Below the pieces are notes generated by a model. That model searched no databases. It worked only from the letters and a program-made list of their open reading frames with translations, and had not been told where the DNA came from. Shown here piece after piece: positions 11,289 through 22,485 of a DNA stretch of 64,000 bases. Where the stretch lies: contig NW_004955429.1 of assembly GCF_000276665.1 (NCBI RefSeq), forward strand, positions 3,762,184-3,826,183. Direction: 5' to 3'. The translations under genes and the position numbers were made by a program. This DNA comes from Chinchilla lanigera (Eukaryota; Chordata; Mammalia; Rodentia; Chinchillidae). How positions within the stretch are numbered: position 1 is the first letter of the stretch; every line of letters starts with the position of its first letter.

Positions 11289-11380
11289 GGCCAGGGATGT
11301 AGCTCAGTGGCATAAGCACCTGCCTGGCAAGTGCAAGGTCCTGAGTTCGATTTCCAGTACCAAAAACAAGTCTAAAAAAC
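11289..11380 (+). repeat. ID-like tRNA-derived SINE with 14-bp target-site duplication
   Basis: The body starts GGCCAGGGATGTAGCTCAGTG. A and B boxes (TAGCTCAGTGGC, GAGTTCGATTTCC) are present, and there is a short A-rich tail. ATTAAAAAGATTAA flanks it at 11275-11288 and 11381-11394. Confidence 0.92.
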
Positions 11381-11394
11381 ATTAAAAAGATTAA

Positions 11395-13353
11395 ACTGAT
11401 TTTCAAAAATTTTCCTGAATATTTAGTGTGCTAAGTGTAAATATATTTAATTACCTTAAGATATTCTGTTAGACTCAATATACCATTTTCTTGTAACAAA
11501 ATGCTCAGTTGAGGCAAGACATAAAAGATAAAAAATCAGTCTGATCTTTTTTTGAATTTAATTATTAATATAAAGTAAATATATTAATTACACAAACATA
11601 AAACAGGTCATTTTGGGGTCTCTGTGTTTTTACTAAATATAACATAAAATATATACACAAATTGCACCTAGTAAAACGTCTTATTTAACATGAAATTATT
11701 TGTAGTAATAACAAAAAGATGCTACAAAACTAAACCACATGAATACATTATATTAAAAATAAGCATAAAACTGGAAGCCCATAACTTACTCTAAGTTCTA
11801 ATCGCTCTTCTATAACCCTCCTAGAGAGTTAAACACATAGAAACATGTTATGTAACCACGCAAATGAACCTCGGGCTTTTTATTATAGTAAAAATTTGGG
11901 AATTAAAAACAAGTTCAGTTAGTGAATAGACTTGATTGACTGGCTTCTTAATATTGTTCATTATTTAAGCTAACAGATGTTTTAGTGAAAAGAAAATTTT
12001 TATCAGCATGTGTTTAAATGCATTGTGGCTGGTAGAATTTCTAAAGTGGCACAATGTATTTTCAAAGCATACCTAATTATGAACACTCTATAGTTTTTCT
12101 TTTAAACTTTCCACTTAAAAGACACTAAAAGTGAGAATCTAAAATACGCAAAATTTCCTGTAAAATAATTTATACGATATTGATTGAAAAAGGGACATGA
12201 AAAGGAAATAAAGTGCAGTGGAAAATACAGACTTTGGAATTAGCTCCATCTCAGTGTGAATTATGAAAAACCACTTTTGAGTTAGACAACATCATACATC
12301 GATGGTTCTATCCCTAGGTGACCATTTTCATATTTATGTTATTAAATCTTTCAGGTTTACCAAACACCACATATAGAAAATGGTGAGTATTGTGCCTAAG
12401 ACTCAATGAGTATTCAGTTTTTAAAACAGAAAACAGCAACAGGATCATGAATTTGAAAGCTACAAAGGTATATACAGTTAGAAGTGAAAATTAGTTTTAT
12501 TCTTGGGATCAAAAGAAGACAAAGGCCTGGGGATAAGAGACCCAGAGAAGTTCCTTCTTTGGACTGTGCACTTGCTATGGTTTGGTAGTTTATTTGGTGT
12601 TGCAATACACTTTGATAGTTTTAGGGTCAGTAGGCTCTATGGCTGTGTGATAGTCACCACTGCCACATAACAGCCGCAAGAGTAATGTGTGCCTTATATA
12701 TTTTTTAAAAATTGTCTACATTTTACTTGTAAATGCTGTGAACTCCTCTTAACATTTGCTTGGCCTTGCTCCTGGCTGAACAGACAGCTCATAATTTCGT
12801 CTCTTTAATTGGAACTCTAGGATGTAACTGTCCACAGAAAGCTAAATCAGTGGAAGTTAAAAGAAGGTAAGAATGTTGACTGTCAAATTTTTTAAAATAA
12901 TTAGAGTAATTTGTTACTAGTTCCTTGATTCTACAAGGACTATCTACTTCATTTATAATATTAATACATTATCAAGCTCCGGGACAATTAAGATACATCT
13001 TGCTAAAATAATGCAATTGTTTTTGATCATTTCCAATTTCTTCTTGCAACATTTAAAATTTTCTATTGTTAAAGAAACCTCTCAGCATGAAGACATTTTT
13101 ATACAGGTGGACCTCAGAATCTATGATAAAAATCTGACACAGCAACAGCATTATATTTTGAAAGTGATGAACTAGCATAAGTACAGATAATAAACCCAGA
13201 CTCTATACATCCTTATCATTTACAAAGAATTACCAGGTGACCAGACTCATGAGGTATACTTTTTCTTTTATTTGTATAGAGAAATCCATGAAACCTGATA
13301 AATATCTGACATAATTATGCAATAAACATTCAAAACAAGATGTAAAAACTTAT
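11395..13353. other. AT-rich unique intron sequence
   Basis: This is 2 kb with no coding, RNA or confidently nameable repeat features. Poly-T and AT-rich patches are common. Confidence 0.4.
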
Positions 13354-13368
13354 GCTGAAAAGATTCTT

Positions 13369-13469
13369 TTTTGTTTTGTTTTGTTTTTTTTCTCCGGTAC
13401 CGGGAACCGAACTCACGACCTTGCCCTTGCCAGGCAGGCGCTTTGCTGCTGAGCTAAATCCCCAGCCCT
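13369..13469 (-). repeat. Young ID-like SINE
   Basis: The minus-strand body reads GGGCTGGGGATTTAGCTCAG ... GCCTGCCTGGCAAGGGCAAGGTCGTGAGTTCGGTTCCCGGTACCGGAG, with a tail rich in (AAAAC). A box TAGCTCAGC and B box GAGTTCGGTTCCC are intact-looking. Near-matching flanks GCTGAAAAGATTCTT (13354-13368) and GCTAAAAAGATTCTT (13470-13484) are the target-site duplication. Confidence 0.93.
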
Positions 13470-13636
13470 GCTAAAAAGATTCTTAACATCAAGAAATATA
13501 GGGTCACCATTTTTGAATAATTTAACAATTATTTAAAGGAACGATAATAGGCCACATATAGACTGAAAGTCTGCATGCAGCTCATTTATCATAACACCTT
13601 CAGTGAAATACTGAAAATTCCATCAGGGTTAGAGAA

Positions 13637-13745
13637 TTTTTTTTTTTTTTTGTTTTGGGAGGTTTTCTCCGGTACCAGGAACCGAACTCACGACCTTGCG
13701 CTTGCCAGGCAGGCGCTTTTGCCGCTGAGCTAAATCCCCAGCCCC
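13637..13745 (-). repeat. Young ID-like SINE
   Basis: Same subfamily as the copy at 13369, with the diagnostic CGGTACC near the 3' end and CAAAAGCGCCTGCCTGG in the body. The flanks GGTTAGAGAA (13627-13636 and 13746-13755) are the target-site duplication. Confidence 0.93.
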
Positions 13746-13929
13746 GGTTAGAGAAATTTGTCAAAAAACAATTGCCCAAAATGTGGTTAGTTAAATCAAT
13801 ATTAGTTTTTCAAGAGAATTCTTAGGGAAGAAAGGCATACAAAGCCAAAAGTTGTGGTCAGGACAGAGATTCCTAAAGGGAAATATAAGCAATTCATAGA
13901 ATTATAAATTCATAGACTAAACCACGCAG

Positions 13930-14140
13930 ACTTTATATAAGGATGGTTTGGAATTAGTTGTACATCAATTGTGTGACTTCGGGCAACTTGCTTATCTTTA
14001 ACAAATTTACTCTCTTCTCTTATAAAATGGGCATACTAATGCCCAGCTTGCAGTACTCATGTAAAGGTCAGCGCTAATGCTGTATTGTACAGAGCAGGCA
14101 CTCTGTCAGTGGTAGTTCTTCATGAATTTTTCATGTGCTA
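13930..14140 (+). repeat. MIR SINE
   Basis: TTGTGTGACTTCGGGCAACTTGCTTA, TTATAAAATGGGCATACTAATG and CAGAGCAGGCACTCTGTCAG follow the MIR order (gtgtgaccttgggcaag, tgtaaaatggg, gcacagtgcctggc). Confidence 0.75.
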
Positions 14141-14622
14141 CTAGGAAATGAAGTCAACAGAACACCTAAGCTCACTCAGCTGCTGAATGTCAGACTCTCC
14201 GAGGAAGCCTTTCCTCTATAGCTGCTGGTTCTCATGTCAATGTTATTTCCCTGGACACCTGACCCTCAGCAATTTTTCTCACTCAAAGTAAAAAGAACAG
14301 GACAACAATAAAAAATAACTCTATAAAAAATAAATAACACAATAAAAAAACTATGCAACACTATCAAGGTATTTAAATATAAACTATAAGTAAAGGTTTG
14401 GTTCAGATGTTATAAAAAATTCACTAGTTAATTTAAAATTCTGACAGTTTTAACTAGGATGTTAAAAGAAATTATCACATTGCTTTGAGTAGATATTCTT
14501 TTCATATCTAGGATTTCATAAGAAAACCCATTTTTCATGTGACACTATACTGTCTAGTTCAGTTTCCAGACCTTCTAGAAAGTTAATTTTGTACCAAAAC
14601 AAAGTCCAAAGTGGAATATACA
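14141..14622. other. AT-rich intron sequence
   Basis: No nameable feature is seen. Confidence 0.4.
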
Positions 14623-14637
14623 TACTTGTGTTCTTTT

Positions 14638-14741
14638 TTTTTTTTTTTTGGTTTTGGTTTTTCTCCGGTACCGGGAACCAAACTCACGACCTTGCGCTTG
14701 CCAGGCAGGAGCTTGGCCGCTGAGCTAAACCCCCAGCCCCT
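14638..14741 (-). repeat. Young ID-like SINE with perfect 15-bp target-site duplication
   Basis: Same subfamily as the 13.4-kb and 13.6-kb copies, and in the same orientation. TACTTGTGTTCTTTT flanks it at 14623-14637 and 14742-14756. Confidence 0.95.
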
Positions 14742-14756
14742 TACTTGTGTTCTTTT

Positions 14757-15187
14757 AAACAATGCAATACGATAAATAAAAAGAAATAAATCTATGGTTC
14801 TACATACATGTGAAATTAAAAATAACTCATTCATTATTGGTTATGGTTTGCCATCTATTGCTGGGCAGAAAGCTCATAACTGTTATGGTTGCAGAATTAA
14901 CATGAGAAGTTTCCATATTTGTTTTGTTTTGTTTTTCAGATAATGTAAACACTTAAAGGTGTTCCTTCCAGCTTTATATAATTTTATAACTCAAAAATTA
15001 TTATTCATTGAAGTTTCTAAGAAGCATAATAATACATCAGATGCACAAGAGGTGATTTTCTGGATAACCTTCACTTAGCTACATGCCTCAGGTTCATGTC
15101 TAAGACATCTCACCGAAGCAACTCCTGTCAACATTCTTCCTCTCAGTCCTACATCGTTGCAAAGATGCCACAAGAATGTACCCTAGT
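14757..15187. other. AT-rich intron sequence
   Basis: No nameable feature is seen. Confidence 0.4.
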
Positions 15188-15670
15188 GTGACAGCTAATT
15201 GTGATGCCAGCTTGAATGGGTTAAGAAAGGCCTATGAGATTAGTGGAGTGCTATTCTGATGGGTTTGTAGATGGCTGAATTGTAGGTCACAAACTGAAAA
15301 GGGAAAACCCACTCTCGATACGAATGGCACCAATCAATACATCTGTAGCCTAAAAAGGGAAAGAAGAAAGTTCTCTCTTTTGTTTCTTCAGAGGAGCCTT
15401 TGGACTTTCACCTCAGTTCCTTCTGCCTTCCAGCACAGACCCTTCAGCCTTCCAAGTCAGACCCTTCAGTTTTCCCGCATGGACTTGCAGGAAGCTCCAG
15501 GCCTTATATATTTGATTGGATCTTTTGACTCTGCAGCACACATTTTTCACTTTTCCATCCTGATTCTGCAGGCAGATATATATGCTACTTTACTTAGGGA
15601 TATATACATATAGTATCCATACACACACATATATGTATGTGTATACATATTTCTGTTCCTTTAGTGAATC
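15188..15670 (+). mobile_element. Probable MLT2-like ERVL LTR
   Basis: GACAGCTAATTGTGATGCCAGC, GGCTGAATTGTAGGTCAC, GGCACCAATCAATACATC, the repeated CAGACCCTTCAGCCTTCC / CAGACCCTTCAGTTTTCC motif and a downstream TA-rich (TATATATA, ACACACAC) end follow the layout of MLT2 LTRs. Divergence is high and the ends are not sharply defined. Confidence 0.5.
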
Positions 15671-16007
15671 AACTGATATTCCTAAACTGAATCAATGTCC
15701 TCTTTATCCTCATTTTCCCCTTGGCTTCACTACAAAAACAGGCAAACTTAACTGCTATGTTTCTGTAATCTATTTGCAATCCTCATTTCTCTTTTCCCTT
15801 CCATACTGCCAAATATAGTAAGTCATATTTCATACAGATAAATACTAACTCATAATTTTTTATTCTGATAAGACATTTAAAAATAAACACAAATGTGATG
15901 TGCATTTCATTGAAAAAATCAACAAATGATTTAGTGATGTGTAAAAGATGTGCTCTATTTGCAAAAAAAGCAAGCATTTCTAAAACTTATGACCGTATCT
16001 GTTGTTT

Positions 16008-16092
16008 TTTTTTTTGTATCGGAAGTTGAACTCAGAACCTTGCACCTGCCATGTATACACTTGTGCCGATGAGCTGTATCCCTGGGTTAAGA
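16008..16092 (-). repeat. Old ID-like tRNA-derived SINE
   Basis: T-rich tail followed by GTATCGGAAGTTGAACTCAGAACCTTGCACCTGCCA and GAGCTGTATCCCTGGG is the reverse of a tRNA-type SINE. Substitutions are much heavier than in the 13-14 kb copies. Confidence 0.8.
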
Positions 16093-18070
16093 TAGTATCT
16101 GACAGGTAAGAAACGAAATGGGTTATTAAGGGTATGTGGAAACAAGTATTATATAGATGTAAAGATAATGATGACAAAATTTCAGAACTCAGTGTCTACA
16201 ATAACTAAAATGTTTATAGATTTTTATGGGCAAGGAGGATTCTAACTTGCCTCAAATAGGAACATTTAGAACCATCAAATGGGCGTTATAGAATTTAGTC
16301 CACTTTGAGTGCATCAATGCCTAAAGTTATTTGCCAAAAGACAAAGTGAAAAGGGGAAGATGAATATTAATTATTTAACATCTTTTTAAATTTCTGTTTT
16401 CAAATCTAGGCATCTGTCTTACCAATTTTTTCTGCTTCAGTTAATCTTTATGCTTACCAACAAATTATTACATGTTTGCAATTAATTACCTTGATATTTT
16501 ACAGTTTTATATCATAATCATGGTTCAGGAAATATTTTCAAATGATTAATTCATAAATTTTAATTAATAAGTGCTAACTCTTACATTCAGAATTCAAAAA
16601 GGTCACATTAGCTGATGGATGTTTTAATTAGTTTTCTTCTTTTTGATGGGTCTTTTCTTCTCACTGTATTATTTTATACATTAGGATTGGACTATTTACT
16701 CAAAAGACACAAGAGAAATATTTAAGTATATACAGAAATTTGACAGCAAGGGATTTGACAGTAGAGAATTGTTAAGACAATATTAAAACACCAAAAGTTT
16801 TATGATATGAAATACATCTTTAAAAAGCTACTATGCTTAACCTCAACAAAAGTTGATCTCTTATTAAATCAGGTTTCTTGAAGTAACAAACCTTTTAAAA
16901 CTTGCTAAATTAATTATTCCCAATACAAATCTTTAGCCCTAACCTCTTTCTGAATCTCTACAGTCTCATATTTCACTTGCTTATAGACATTTTCACATAA
17001 ATGTCCTACGGCACCTCAAATTCAGTGTATGAAAATTTAATTTTTTTCCAGACCCTGTACTATTCAGGTTCCCCAACCTACTTAAGGGAAATCAATTATT
17101 TATTTATATTGTAGTCAAAATATATCTGAAACATACGTTTAAAGGCTAGAAATGAAAGAAGTGGATTTTATGAAATATTCATAGTTTGGATATTTTTAGA
17201 ATTCCCAAATTTTTGTTGACCAAGTGCTTCACTAAATTAATGCATGATTCACTAAATAAATAATTAAACTGAAAAGATGCATTCATGTTGATACCTAGTC
17301 AAGGGGAGAGGATGTTTTTCATTTTTAATATATAGGGCCTTCTGTGATTTAGTGACTACATTAAATATCGAAAGTCTTAAGAAGGACAAGGGGAGAAATA
17401 AGAAGAGAAAATACAAAAGAAGCAAGACTGGGGAAGGAGGAGGAACTATCTGTATATATCTAGTTTAACACTTCACAGGGATGAAAATGGGTGAGACAGG
17501 GTGGGTGTAAACATACCTGGGCATGTGAACTAGGCAAAATGAAGTCCTCTTGTCTTCCTCACAGATGTGTCCCCATGTATTTATTATAATGTGCTGTCCT
17601 CCTCATCTCTTCTACCACAGCCAACCAATAATTTCATGTCACCTTTTCTGTCATTTCAAGACTTACCCTTGTCAAGTGCTCTCTCTCTATATATATACAC
17701 AAAAATCCCCTTATATCCTCTAGCCCCCAATTTTCAATATATGCCATACTTTAATCTTATCTATCTATAACCAAGGAAAAGAATATAATAAATTATAATC
17801 CTATAACTAAAGGGTATTAATACTTGCTTTCTCAAGCTGAACTTGGGAGACAAAATAGCCAACATTTAAAATCTAAACGCAAAGATCTTCAATTCTTAAA
17901 GTTAGAGTGAGACGGTGGAGCTTTTCTGTCTATAACTTTTTCCTCTGAGACTGTTCTCATATGGATGCTAACCGAGGTATTGACATTCAGTCAGAAAGTG
18001 GGATGCCATCTTTCATATCTCGTGTTGAAGAAAATTTTCTTATTTCAGAAGTATCTTTTATTCATTGTAT
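16093..18070. other. AT-rich unique intron sequence
   Basis: Nothing nameable is seen. Two short frames (17567-17770, 17961-18182, both +) are unsupported. Confidence 0.4.
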
Positions 18071-18074
18071 AAAT

Positions 18075-19880
18075 TTCTTTCAGAAACAAATGAATTCCAT
18101 AAAGCTGCAGGATGTAACATCAACATGCAAAAATCAGTTGTGGTCTACACACCAACCACAAACCATCCAAAGACAAAATTAAGAAAATTACTCCACTTTC
18201 AATAACATCAAAAACAATAAAATACTTATGAATAAATTTCAGTGATGAAAAATCTATATACTGAAAACTATATTGATGAAAAAATTGGAGAAGATACAAA
18301 TAAATAAATGGGAAGATATACCATGTTAATCTATTGAAAAAATTAGTATTATAAAAATATCTATACTATGCAAAGCTCAAAATAGATTTAATGGAATCCC
18401 TATCAGAAAGGTGTTTTTCACAAAAATGGAGCAAAAAATCCTAAAATTCATATGAAATCACAAAAGAATAATTAAAACAATTGTAGAAAAAAAGAAAAAG
18501 CGGGAGGCATCATAGCACCTGACTTTAAAATATACTACAAAGCCATAACAATGAAAACACTATGGTACTTGAAAGGAAAAAGGACATAAAGCCCAATGGA
18601 ACAGAATTGAAAATCCAGAAATAAATCTATGTACTTGTGCTCAATTGATTTTAAACAAAGGCACCAAGAACACACAATTGGGAAATGACAGTTTTTTTTC
18701 AATAAATGGTATTGGGACAGCCTTATATCCACATGCAAAGTAATGTAATTAGATCCTTTGTGTGTTTATTCACACCATATACAAAAATCGAATCAAAGTG
18801 GATTAAAAAGTCACAAGAAGCATCTGAAGGTGAAACACTCCTAGAAGAAAACTTTGGGAACAAGCTCTATAATGCTGCTCTGGGCAGTAATTTCTTGGGT
18901 GTGACATCATAGGCACAGGTAGCAAAGCGAAAATAGCTGGATGAGATTACATTAAATGGCAAGCACAAGGTTGTGAGTTCGGTTCCCGGTACTGGAGAAA
19001 AAACAAAAAACAAAAAACAAAAAACAACAACAAAAAAAAGAGATTACATTAAAAAAAGAAACTTTTGTACAGCTAAGGAAATAATCAACAGAGTTGAAAA
19101 CTAACCTGTGGAGTGGAAGAAAATATCTGAAAACCATATATCTGATAAGGGATTAATATCCTAAGTGCAAAAGAAGTGCAAACAACTCAAGAGTAAGGAA
19201 ACAATCTGATGAAAAATGACCAAGAATCTGAATAAATATCTCTCAAAAGAAGACAACTGTTACCTGAAAAGGTGCTCAACCATACTGATTTTCAGACAAA
19301 TGAAAAATACAAAAATCTGAACATAATGAAATATCTCACACATGCTAGAAAGGATATTATCAAAAAGATAAGAGAGTCCAAGTACTGCAGAAGATGTAAA
19401 GAAAAGGGAATCCTGTACTTTGTTGGTGAGAAGGTATATCAGTACAATCATTATGGAAAATTGTGGAAATTCCATAAAAAATTGAAAGTAGAACTACCTT
19501 ATGATCTAGCAATTTCACTCCTGGGTATACACAAAACAAGTGAAATCAATATGTGAAAAATATATTTTCACTCCCATGTTCAATGCGGTATTATTCACAC
19601 AAGCCAAGGTTTAGAATTAACCTAAGTGTTCAACATATGAATGAATAAAGGAAATGGAGAGACATTGATCAAAGGGTGCAAACCTTGAGTTGTAAGATGA
19701 AGTTCCGAGGAGCTAATATATACCATGGTAGCCATCAAAGTGACAATTAGTTTGATTCTGATCATCATTTAATATGTTTAGCACATAATTATACTGTACA
19801 CTTTGAATGTATACTTTTATTTTTCAACCAAATACTTTTAAATAAAAAGGAATATGTCATTATAACAATTTGTACCACAT
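18075..19880 (+). mobile_element. 5'-truncated old L1: ORF2 C-terminal end plus 3' end
   Basis: The sequence follows the 3' third of L1 ORF2: ATGCAAAAATCAGTTGTG near the start, GAGGCATCATAGCACCTGAC, CAATGGAACAGAATTGAAAA, GGTGAGAAGGTATATCAGTAC and GTAGAACTACCTTATGATCTAGC. The end is A-rich at about 19840-19880. Stops break all frames. The open frame at 19272-19556 is a remnant of the ORF2 C-terminal domain. It is antisense to GPR158 and is interrupted by a SINE at 18957-19039. Confidence 0.85.
18957..19039 (+). repeat. 5'-truncated ID-like SINE inserted in L1
   Basis: Only the 3' half of the SINE is present (GGCAAGCACAAGGTTGTGAGTTCGGTTCCCGGTACTGGAG). It has a long (CAAAAAA)n tail and is flanked by GAGATTACATTAAA at 18943-18956 and 19040-19053. 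Confidence 0.93.
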
Positions 19881-20344
19881 AAGCTGCCTTTGCTGAAGAC
19901 AAGATAAATGAACATGTAAGCTTCCCCTTATTCATTCCTTTCTTGAAACAGAAGTTTGTATTAAGAAGTTATCTTTGGAATTCAGCCTACATGACTTAAT
20001 AAGTATCATGACAGGTTGAGTGGATTTCACTCCAAGGTCCAGAGCAGCAGTTTTCTTCCATCTCCATGAACATAACCCAGTTCCTTCAGTTTTCTGTTTC
20101 TTTTTTGGCTACATTTTTAAGAATGAAAGTGATATAAATGCATACCTTCCAGAAATAAAACAGCTGACTTCAGGGAAAGGGTGGGTAAATCTAAATCCAC
20201 TGCACTGGGTAAAGCAGGGACCTAGAAATAAATCCCTCATTGCTATTTCATCCATTCAACAATTTTTTTTTTCCAAAATGAGGACATGTTCTTTCTTTAA
20301 CAAAACATTAATAAGTGTGGTCGTGAAGAGCAGTGATGATAGCA
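19881..20344. other. Unclassified intron sequence
   Basis: A plus-strand open frame of 114 codons (20020-20364) carries no recognised motif and overlaps the start of a MIR. I read it as chance. Confidence 0.35.
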
Positions 20345-20525
20345 TCAGTGATTCTGACAACTGAATTTTTGTAAGTCATTATTCTAAGCACTTCACTTTT
20401 GTTAACTCCCACAAAGCAGTCAAGCCTTCACACAGAAGCAGGCATTCTTGTATCATCCTTGTTTTGTAAAGGTAGTGCTGAGATCCAGGCAGGTTAAAAA
20501 TTTTCCCAAGGAAATTGACTGAAAG
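20345..20525 (+). repeat. MIR SINE
   Basis: TTATTCTAAGCACTTCAC, TTAACTCCCACAAAGCAG, TTGTTTTGTAAAGGTAG and GGTTAAAAATTTTCCCAAGG follow the MIR core in order. Confidence 0.7.
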
Positions 20526-20794
20526 AAATAGATATTAAATAGTAGTACTACTCAATGTTGCCCTCGTACATTCAAAATCCAATTTTGTGAATCTGTCACT
20601 TAAACTATCATCTGGAAAGCAGTTCCTGAAAGTCTTCACTAACCTCCCTCTGAAATAGAAACACATCTGAAATTGGAAGCCACAACCTGCTGTGAACAGG
20701 GAATTGAAAACACAAATAAAAACAGAAGTAAAAATGTGAGAAAGAATTCATCTTCACAAATACTTGGGAAATGTAAATTAAAACTATATACCAT
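20526..20794. other. Unclassified intron sequence
   Basis: No nameable feature is seen. Confidence 0.35.
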
Positions 20795-21250
20795 TGTCCT
20801 CTGATATCTGCAGAGAATTAGTTCCCAGACACCCTGGAAGTATCAAAATTTATGGGTGCTCAAGGGTCTTATAGAAAATGGTCCAATGTGTGTATATAAC
20901 CCCATGTGCATCTTCTCTAACCTTTTTATCATGACTAACAGAATGTGAACACTATGTAAATAGTTTTTATATTGTTTTGCTTAAGAAATAATCACCAGCA
21001 AAGGTACACATACTCACTACAGGCACAATTTTAATTCCTCCCCCCCGCTTTCTTTGAGACTGGGTCTTGTTACGTCATTCAAGCTGGTCCTGAACTCACT
21101 ATGTAGCCCAGGCTGGTCTTGAACTAGTGGTAATCCTCTTGTCTCAGCCTCCCAAGTGCTGGGATTACAGGGATGCACTACTGTACCCAGCATGCACACT
21201 TTTAAAAAAATACTTTCAATATGCAAGGGATTGAATCCATGGATGCAGTA
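20795..21250 (+). mobile_element. Tigger/pogo-type DNA transposon remnant, split by a B1
   Basis: TCTGCAGAGAATTAGTTCCCAGACACCC, TTATGGGTGCTCAAGG, TATAGAAAATGGTCCAATG, AACACTATGTAAATAGTTTTTATATTG and, beyond the B1, GGATTGAATCCATGGATGCAG match the two halves of a Tigger-type non-autonomous element (ggttccaggaccc, atgctcaagtc, ttgaatccgcggatgc). Confidence 0.7.
21045..21195 (-). repeat. B1 SINE, antisense, inside the Tigger remnant
   Basis: TTTGAGACTGGGTCTTGTTAC, CTATGTAGCCCAGGCTGGTC, CCTCCCAAGTGCTGGGATTACAGG is a B1 read on the opposite strand. The minus-strand open frame here (21017-21226) is B1-derived. Confidence 0.92.
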
Positions 21251-21390
21251 ACCTAATAGATAAAATGGACCAATGCATTACATTGAAAAGAACATTACAA
21301 CAATGACAGTATCAATCACTAGTTTGAATGTTAGGAAGTGGGTAATTTCATACCAATAGAAATGCAAATTATTGAAGGTTTCAGGTAATT
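21198..21390 (+). repeat. Local duplication, copy 1 (about 193 bp)
   Basis: Starting at ACTTTTAAAAAA this segment (Tigger end plus about 150 bp of adjacent sequence) recurs at 21858-22049. Shared markers are GGATTGAATCCATGGATGCAG, GAAAAGAACATTACAACAAT, ATCAATCACTAGT and GGGTAATTTCATACCAATAGA. Confidence 0.9.
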
Positions 21391-21829
21391 TTCTAAGTAA
21401 TTATCAAAATTTTAAGTGTATACTTGGTTATATTAGCAACTTCCCATCTCAGAAGTGTACCCTAAAGCACTATTTGCATTCTTGCGTGAACAAGAATGTC
21501 TACTAATGCATATTATGACAACACTTGGTGAAAAAGCAGAGAATATAAACTGTAGCTCATTCACATAATATGATATAATAAAGCTATTCAGAAGAGGAGA
21601 AAGGCATGTACAGGCAGGAAAAGAATTCCAAAAATTTTTAGAAATAATTTTTAAAAGCTTTTCTAGTGATAAGTATGGTATACATGTACAAGCATATGTC
21701 TAACCCTGATGATAGATATTCTCTGGGAAGATAAGCAGGAGTGGGAAAGAACAGGGAAGCTTTCATTTCTTGCTTCATATTTTTCTTTATGTATTAATTT
21801 TGTACAATAATATATTCATTTATTTTTTA

Positions 21830-21863
21830 AAAAGTATTTTTAAAAGTATTTAAAAATACTTTT
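21830..21863. repeat. Palindrome, 13-bp perfect arms
   Basis: AAAAGTATTTTTA (21830-21842) pairs with TAAAAATACTTTT (21851-21863) across an 8-nt spacer. The right arm overlaps the start of duplication copy 2. Confidence 0.85.
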
Positions 21864-22049
21864 AAAAAAGTATTTTCAATCTTCAAAGGATTGAATCCAT
21901 GGATGCAGTAACCTAATGGATAAAATGACCAGTGCATTACACTGAAAAGAACATTACAACAATGACAGCATCAATCACTAGTCCAAAGGTCAGGAAATGG
22001 GTAATTTCATACCAATAGAGATACAAAATACTGAAAATTTCAGGTAGTT
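21858..22049 (+). repeat. Local duplication, copy 2 (about 192 bp)
   Basis: Same orientation as copy 1, offset by 660 bp, with scattered substitutions and about one small indel. It starts within the palindrome at 21830-21863 and ends near CAGGTA. Confidence 0.9.
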
Positions 22050-22454
22050 AATTTGGGAATATGAGTAATGATCCACTAAAGATCTTTACTGCCAACAAAA
22101 ATGGAAGAAAGGAAGAGAGGGCTGAATGGAAGGAGACAGTCAAATATTCTCAGATTAAGTAACAAAAAAATCACATTTTAGTCTATTTACAGGAAATTTA
22201 ACTGGAAAATTGAAGAGGTGAAAATGTAAGAGTCTTTTAAAATTATCTCTAGGGCATGATGTAGGCATTTAATAAATATGTATTGAGGAAGAAAGAAAGC
22301 TATGTGGAGGTAACTTGTTAGTAATAAGTCACATTAGTGACCTAATTCCACCTCCCTCCCCACACCTACCTGGCTAGCTATAGCCTATTCCTCAGATCTT
22401 TTGGCTGATTTTGACTGCTTTCCTTGTACTGCACAAAGGAAAGGAAAGATTGTT
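22050..22454. other. Unclassified intron sequence
   Basis: No nameable feature is seen. Confidence 0.35.
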
Positions 22455-22456
22455 CT

Positions 22457-22485
22457 CTGTGTGTGTGTGTGTGTGTGTGTGTGTT
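22457..22485. repeat. (GT)n microsatellite
   Basis: About 14 uninterrupted GT units, likely polymorphic. Confidence 0.9.

Noticed and set aside
11289..11380. tRNA-gene-like sequences (also 10290, 13369, 13637, 14638, 49448)
   Set aside because: They have pol III A and B boxes, but also target-site duplications, A-rich tails and no complete cloverleaf, so they are tRNA-derived SINEs.
20020..20364. 114-residue plus-strand frame
   Set aside because: It ends inside a MIR and shows no recognisable motif. It is antisense to the host gene.
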